Shown here in pieces: positions 17,352 to 20,318 of a stretch of 20,318 nucleotides of DNA; within the stretch, counting starts at the first letter, position 1, and each line of letters opens with the position of its first letter. Source of the DNA: Prevotellaceae bacterium UBA5903 (lineage in GTDB: Bacteria > Bacteroidota > Bacteroidia > Bacteroidales > Bacteroidaceae); the NCBI GenBank assembly GCA_002431845.1, contig DJEH01000141.1:781-21098 (forward strand), given 5' to 3'. The notes beneath the pieces are model-generated. The model ran no database searches, was not told the DNA's origin, and was given only the letters and a program-made list of their open reading frames with translations. A program made the position numbers and the translations under genes.

Positions 17352-17372
17352 ACTTATTGATAATCAATAAGT
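17352..17372. promoter_or_regulatory. Perfect 21-nt inverted repeat, candidate operator
   Basis: ACTTATTGAT and ATCAATAAGT flank a single A with no mismatch. The core TGATAATCA equals the centre of the classical Fur box, with 13 of 19 positions matching overall; the outer positions differ, so Fur binding is only a possibility. It lies about 300 bp upstream of the predicted pnp promoter. A T-rich run follows on the + strand, but no + strand gene precedes it, so a terminator is unlikely. Confidence 0.5.
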
Positions 17373-17410
17373 ATTGTTTTTTACACAACATGCATTAACA
17401 ACTGGGTGAG

Positions 17411-17521
17411 CTAAGGATACGTATCCTTAGGTGCTAAGAATACGTATCCTTAGGTGTTAAGAACACGTATCCTTAGGTGCTTAGGATACGTATCCTTGTG
17501 GTGTAAGGATACGTATCCTTA
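17411..17521. repeat. Five-copy 23-bp palindromic repeat array
   Basis: Five palindromes are centred at 17420/21, 17443/44, 17466/67, 17489/90 and 17512/13, a spacing of exactly 23 bp. The first is the perfect 20-mer CTAAGGATACGTATCCTTAG; GTG separates units 1-2, 2-3 and 3-4. The right arm GTATCCTT is identical in all five, while the left arm varies in units 2, 3 and 4. As RNA each unit can form an 8-9 bp stem with an ACGU loop. The three core changes in units 2 and 3 leave G-U pairs on the - strand but A-C mismatches on the + strand, hinting at function as - strand RNA. I do not recognise the family. Confidence 0.9.
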
Positions 17522-17540
17522 TAAAAACTGATGTGTGACG

Positions 17541-17578
17541 AGGGGTGAAATGCGGTCTTTTTTGTCTATTTTACCCCT
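17541..17578. repeat. Long-arm inverted repeat downstream of comM
   Basis: AGGGGTGAAAT (17541-17551) pairs with ATTTTACCCCT (17568-17578), 10 of 11 positions, with a 16-nt loop. The odd position is G-U on the + strand and A-C on the - strand. No U-run follows on either side, so it is a poor Rho-independent terminator; it may still shape the 3' end of the comM transcript. Confidence 0.45.
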
Positions 17579-17669
17579 TTGAACATTCTATTTTAAGAGA
17601 AAATATGTACAAAAAATATTGGTCAATTTTTCGGATTCTTATGAGGTGCCCCAACCTGTTAAGTGGGTA

Positions 17670-19229
17670 TTATTCTCCCCAATCAGCACGATCAAGGCTG
17701 CGGTAGCCAATGGCCTCTTTAATATGCGACGATTGGATTTGCTCAGAGTTGTCAAGGTCGGCAATGGTACGTGCCACTTTGAGTATGCGGTCGTAGGCAC
17801 GCGCCGAAAGGTTGTGCAGACGCATAGCACGCGTTAGTGCATCGTTGGCCTCGGTATTGAGTATGGCGTATTTTTCGAGCATGGCACGCGTCATTTGTGC
17901 GTTGCAATGCACGGACTTAGCGTCTTTATATCGCTCTGTTTGTATGGCTCGTGCTGCAATCACACGCTTGCGTATCGAGGCACTTGGCTCACCTTGTGGG
18001 GCTTTGGCCAGTTGCTCTACCGAAACGGGTGCAACCTCTATTTGTATGTCAATGCGGTCGAGCAATGGTCCTGAAATTTTGCTCATGTAGCGTTGCACTT
18101 GTGCGGGCGAACAGGTGCAGCGGTGAGTGGGGTCGTTGTAGTAGCCACACGGACAGGGGTTCATGCTTGCCACAAGCATAAACGAGCAAGGTAGGGTGGC
18201 AGTGTATTTGGCGCGTGATATGGTAATTTCGCGGTCTTCAAGGGGCTGTCTGAGCGTCTCTAAGGCTGTACGCGAAAACTCTGGTAGCTCGTCAAGAAAG
18301 AGTACTCCGTTGTGAGCAAGACTTATTTCGCCTGGTTTGTAGGTGGCTCCACCGCCTATCAATGCCACGTCTGATATAGTGTGGTGAGGCGAACGGAACG
18401 GACGCTGGGCTATGAGCGATGTTTGGCTACCAAGGGTGCCTGCAATGGAGTGGATTTGAGTGGTTTCAAGACTTTCGGACAGGGTGAGTTGGGGCAAGAT
18501 AGAGGGCACACGCTTGGCCATCATGCTTTTGCCGCATCCGGGCGAGCCTATCAAAATGATGTTGTGGCCGCCGGCTGCTGCCACCTCGAATGCTCGTTTT
18601 ACGGCTTCTTGCCCCTTGACATCGGCAAAGTCGTAAGGGCAGTTGGCTTGGGCTGCATAAAACTCCTCGCGTGTGTTTACAAGGGTGGGCTGCAGTATGG
18701 TTTTGCCCATAATAAAGTCTACCACTTGCGACAAATGGGTTACACCATACACGTTGAGCTTGTTTACAACCGCTGCTTCGCGCTCATTTTCCTTGGGCAC
18801 AAACAAGGCTTCGAAACCCTGTCCGCGTGCTTTAATGGCAATAGACAAGGCCCCCTTAACGGCGCGGATAGAGCCGTCTAATCCCAGTTCTCCTACAAAA
18901 ACATAGCGGCCCAACTTGTCGGTTGGTATGCGCTTGAGCGATGCCAATATGCCGATAGCAAGCGGAAGGTCGTAGCCCGACCCTTCTTTGCGAACATCGG
19001 CAGGTGCAAAGTTAATGGTGTACTTCTCGTTGGCTGGTAGTATGTAGCCACTATTTTGCAATGCTCCTTCAACGCGCAATTTGCTCTCGCGAACGGCATT
19101 GTCGGGAAGTCCCACCATGAGAAAGAGCGTTTTGTCCTCTTGCGAATGCAACTCGGTGGCGTTTACTTCTAAAAACACGGGCATGGCTGCTAATCCATTT
19201 ACAGCAGAGGTGTGTATGGTGGCTAACAT
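17670..19229 (-). CDS. comM: ComM/YifB-family AAA+ ATPase (Mg-chelatase-like)
   Basis: This 519-residue protein has the full YifB/ComM layout: an N-terminal Lon-protease-like domain (about 1-170), an AAA+ core with Walker A GSPGCGKS (228-235) and Walker B GVLFLDELPEF (near 305-315), a cysteine cluster CPCGYYNDPTHRCTC (about 357-371) that may bind zinc, and the C-terminal Mg-chelatase-type helical domain with SARAYDRILKVARTIADL. ComM in other bacteria is a hexameric helicase that drives branch migration during natural transformation. It is unrelated to real magnesium chelation here. It begins 21 bp after the stop codon of the thioredoxin-fold lipoprotein gene, so cotranscription is likely, although the functions show no obvious link. 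Confidence 0.95.
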   Translation of the reverse strand: MLATIHTSAVNGLAAMPVFLEVNATELHSQEDKTLFLMVGLPDNAVRESKLRVEGALQNSGYILPANEKYTINFAPADVRKEGSGYDLPLAIGILASLKRIPTDKLGRYVFVGELGLDGSIRAVKGALSIAIKARGQGFEALFVPKENEREAAVVNKLNVYGVTHLSQVVDFIMGKTILQPTLVNTREEFYAAQANCPYDFADVKGQEAVKRAFEVAAAGGHNIILIGSPGCGKSMMAKRVPSILPQLTLSESLETTQIHSIAGTLGSQTSLIAQRPFRSPHHTISDVALIGGGATYKPGEISLAHNGVLFLDELPEFSRTALETLRQPLEDREITISRAKYTATLPCSFMLVASMNPCPCGYYNDPTHRCTCSPAQVQRYMSKISGPLLDRIDIQIEVAPVSVEQLAKAPQGEPSASIRKRVIAARAIQTERYKDAKSVHCNAQMTRAMLEKYAILNTEANDALTRAMRLHNLSARAYDRILKVARTIADLDNSEQIQSSHIKEAIGYRSLDRADWGE

Positions 19230-19250
19230 AGGCTATAGGGGTGGGGTTAT

Positions 19251-20240
19251 TTAAAACTTTGCATCTTCAATTTTTACAACATCGCGTTGCACAATTTTGC
19301 CTTGTGCATTAACGAGCATTAGCGACGGAACATAGTGAAGACCAAGCGCTTTGACAAGTGGGGAGTTGAAGGCTTGACGGTCGCAGATGGTGGGAAACGT
19401 TATGCTGTCGTTTTTTAACGATGAGCGTAGTATGGCATGGTCTACGTCGAGCGATACCACAACGCATTGCCACTTTCCGTTCATGCTTTTCAGCTTGCGG
19501 CGCAGGTTGGTTAGTAGCGGCCTGCTGTCGCTTTGCCATGTTCCAACGCAGGCAATAACCAGGTTTTTGCCCTTGTAAGTGTCGGGCGTTATGGTTTGTC
19601 CGTCGAGTGTTTGCGCACTGAATTTGGGCAATGGTTCTCCCTCGCCATTCAAAAAAATAGGACGATAAAATTGGTCAAGAAAACTTACTGCACGCTCTGA
19701 TGGCTGTGCTTTTTTAAGCATGTCAAGTAGTTGTAAGGCGGTGCGTGCATCGGGTGTTTGCTTGTTGGCAAAGTACTTTCTGAATACGGCTACTGCTGCA
19801 AGCGTCTTAATGTTTTCGCGAACAAACTGCGCTGCAGCTAAGCGTTGTGTGCTGGGTGCATCGTTGGCATGTTTTATGCGAAAGTCTGAGAGCAATTCGT
19901 TTTGTTCGGTTCCCGTAATCTGCGCTTCGCCTATTTTAGAGGCGTCGCCTTTCATTTTAACGGTGCTTCCAGGTTCTACAATAATGTAGGTTTGCGTAAA
20001 GTTAGGATAGAGCAGTGTAAGCACAGCGGGCGAGGTCATCTTGCGTTCATACACAAACTTCCCATCCGATATTTTCACAGTGTCGATGCCATCAAAAGCA
20101 CCATCCTCGCTATAAATATAGAACTCTGCATCATTGATGTTGGTGAGTGTTCCCTCAAAACGTATACGATCTTTGCCAGGGCCACAAGCTGCAAACAAAA
20201 CTATGGCAGACAAATAGATAAGTGTATATAGTTTGTTCAT
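19251..20240 (-). CDS. DUF4369/thioredoxin-fold lipoprotein lacking the CxxC
   Basis: This 329-residue exported protein starts with a lipoprotein signal ending LFAAC, with Cys19 as the lipidated residue. An N-terminal beta-rich domain (about 25-120, with EFYIYSEDGAFDGIDTVKIS) resembles DUF4369, a helical linker follows, and the C-terminal half is an AhpC/TSA-like thioredoxin fold beginning LPKFSAQTLDGQTITPDTYK. The fold's cis-proline loop is kept (Pro305 in YVPSLMLVN), but where relatives have WCxxC this protein reads W235-Q-S-D-S239, so both redox cysteines are gone. It is therefore probably not a disulfide oxidoreductase; a binding or structural role is inferred. It may be held on the periplasmic side of either membrane. 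It is first in the apparent operon with comM. Confidence 0.82.
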   Translation of the reverse strand: MNKLYTLIYLSAIVLFAACGPGKDRIRFEGTLTNINDAEFYIYSEDGAFDGIDTVKISDGKFVYERKMTSPAVLTLLYPNFTQTYIIVEPGSTVKMKGDASKIGEAQITGTEQNELLSDFRIKHANDAPSTQRLAAAQFVRENIKTLAAVAVFRKYFANKQTPDARTALQLLDMLKKAQPSERAVSFLDQFYRPIFLNGEGEPLPKFSAQTLDGQTITPDTYKGKNLVIACVGTWQSDSRPLLTNLRRKLKSMNGKWQCVVVSLDVDHAILRSSLKNDSITFPTICDRQAFNSPLVKALGLHYVPSLMLVNAQGKIVQRDVVKIEDAKF

Positions 20241-20260
20241 AGTTGTATCGTTTAAAGTAA

Positions 20261-20288
20261 TAAGTAGGTATTCAAAATTAATTTATAT
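20261..20288 (+). repeat. Copy B of the 28-nt dispersed repeat
   Basis: It reads TAAGTAGGT, A, TTCAAAATTAATT, T, ATAT and is the inverted partner of 18-45. Here it includes the predicted promoter of the lipoprotein gene on the - strand. A further 13-nt match to copy A (ATTAATTGATATG) appears in the last 20 bases of the window. Confidence 0.8.
20273..20280 (-). promoter_or_regulatory. -7 promoter box of the lipoprotein-comM operon
   Basis: The - strand reads TAATTTTG, a TAnnTTTG match 32 bp upstream of the ATG at 20240. It lies inside repeat copy B, so either the repeat carries a promoter or the match is part of the repeat by chance. Confidence 0.5.
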
Positions 20289-20318
20289 AATTATGCTCTA
20301 CATTAATTGATATGTCTT

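Larger units (their letters stand above)
17244..17632 (+). repeat. Pair of identical 15-mers bracketing the palindromic array
   Basis: ATTGGTCAATTTTTC occurs at 17244-17258 and again, in the same orientation, at 17618-17632. Identity stops at the ends of the 15-mer. The 359 bp between the copies contain the inverted repeat, the five palindromes and the long-arm hairpin. No transposon-like terminal inverted repeats are visible inside them. Confidence 0.7.
16996..17669. other. Repeat-rich 674-bp intergenic region between comM and pnp
   Basis: No plausible gene is visible in any frame. From the pnp side it holds the pnp promoter, A/T-rich sequence, a 15-mer (17244-17258), a loose duplication (17278-17332), a perfect 21-nt inverted repeat (17352-17372), five palindromic 23-bp units (17411-17521), a long-arm hairpin (17541-17578) and a second copy of the 15-mer (17618-17632). 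No clear Rho-independent terminator follows comM, so its transcript may run into the repeats. Confidence 0.8.

Noticed and set aside
17411..17521. The regular 23-bp repeats as a CRISPR array
   Set aside because: Only three bases separate the units, so there are no spacers, and no cas genes are present.
17411..17521. The array as iterons of a replication origin
   Set aside because: No replication initiator gene, no DnaA-box cluster and a chromosomal housekeeping context (pnp, comM).
17541..17578. Long-arm hairpin as the definite comM terminator
   Set aside because: No U-run follows on the - strand and one pair is an A-C mismatch there, so it is listed only as an inverted repeat.
17244..17632. 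An insertion sequence or MITE between comM and pnp
   Set aside because: The 15-mers are direct, no terminal inverted repeats lie just inside them and there is no transposase; kept only as an unexplained bracketed repeat complex.
18381..18881. 166-residue open frame on the + strand
   Set aside because: It is antisense to the strongly recognised ComM coding sequence and has no family features of its own.

Overview
The window looks like a chromosomal segment from a Bacteroidota bacterium, most likely Prevotella or a close relative. The main reasons are promoter -7 boxes of the Bacteroidota type (TAnnTTTG) in front of nearly every transcription unit, almost no Shine-Dalgarno sequences, a SusR/DUF6377-style membrane regulator, a TonB-dependent receptor, and a secreted protein ending in a 'VYDLSGRRV...GGKKVIK' tail of the type IX secretion (T9SS) kind. 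I identify ten protein genes and no RNA genes, insertion sequences or CRISPR arrays. The genus call is inferred from style and is not proven.

Layout from left to right: (1) 48-4526 (-), a large secreted papain-like protease with LamG and PKD modules, with its own promoter. (2) 4814-9393 (-), a two-gene operon: a TonB-dependent outer-membrane receptor with a very short plug, then a GH36 alpha-galactosidase, closed by a strong terminator at 4749-4785. (3) 9741-11369 (+), a divergent regulator with a periplasmic TPR-like sensor, a membrane segment, a coiled coil and a LuxR-like HTH; it probably controls the receptor and enzyme. (4) 11447-14499 (-), a three-gene operon: ArnT/GT83-like lipid-linked glycosyltransferase, GtrA-like flippase and GtrB/DPM-like polyprenyl-phosphate glycosyltransferase, converging on the regulator at a shared bidirectional terminator. 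(5) 14773-16995 (-), polynucleotide phosphorylase. (6) 16996-17669, a 674-bp gene-free stretch full of repeats. (7) 17670-20240 (-), an apparent operon of a thioredoxin-fold lipoprotein without its CxxC, and the AAA+ ATPase ComM/YifB.

Functionally, the regulator, receptor and alpha-galactosidase form a small alpha-galactoside use locus without a SusD partner. The ArnT-GtrA-GtrB trio forms a complete charge, flip and transfer module for decorating a lipid or glycan outside the inner membrane.

The most unusual DNA is non-coding. Five 23-bp palindromic units (17411-17521) lie downstream of comM and upstream of pnp, next to a perfect 21-nt inverted repeat and bracketed by two identical 15-mers. 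Separately, near-identical 28-nt sequences lie in inverted orientation at the two extreme ends of the window (18-45 and 20261-20288), and their core recurs in the terminator at 11400-11441. This suggests a dispersed repeat family, and possibly that the window is an assembly contig broken at repeats.
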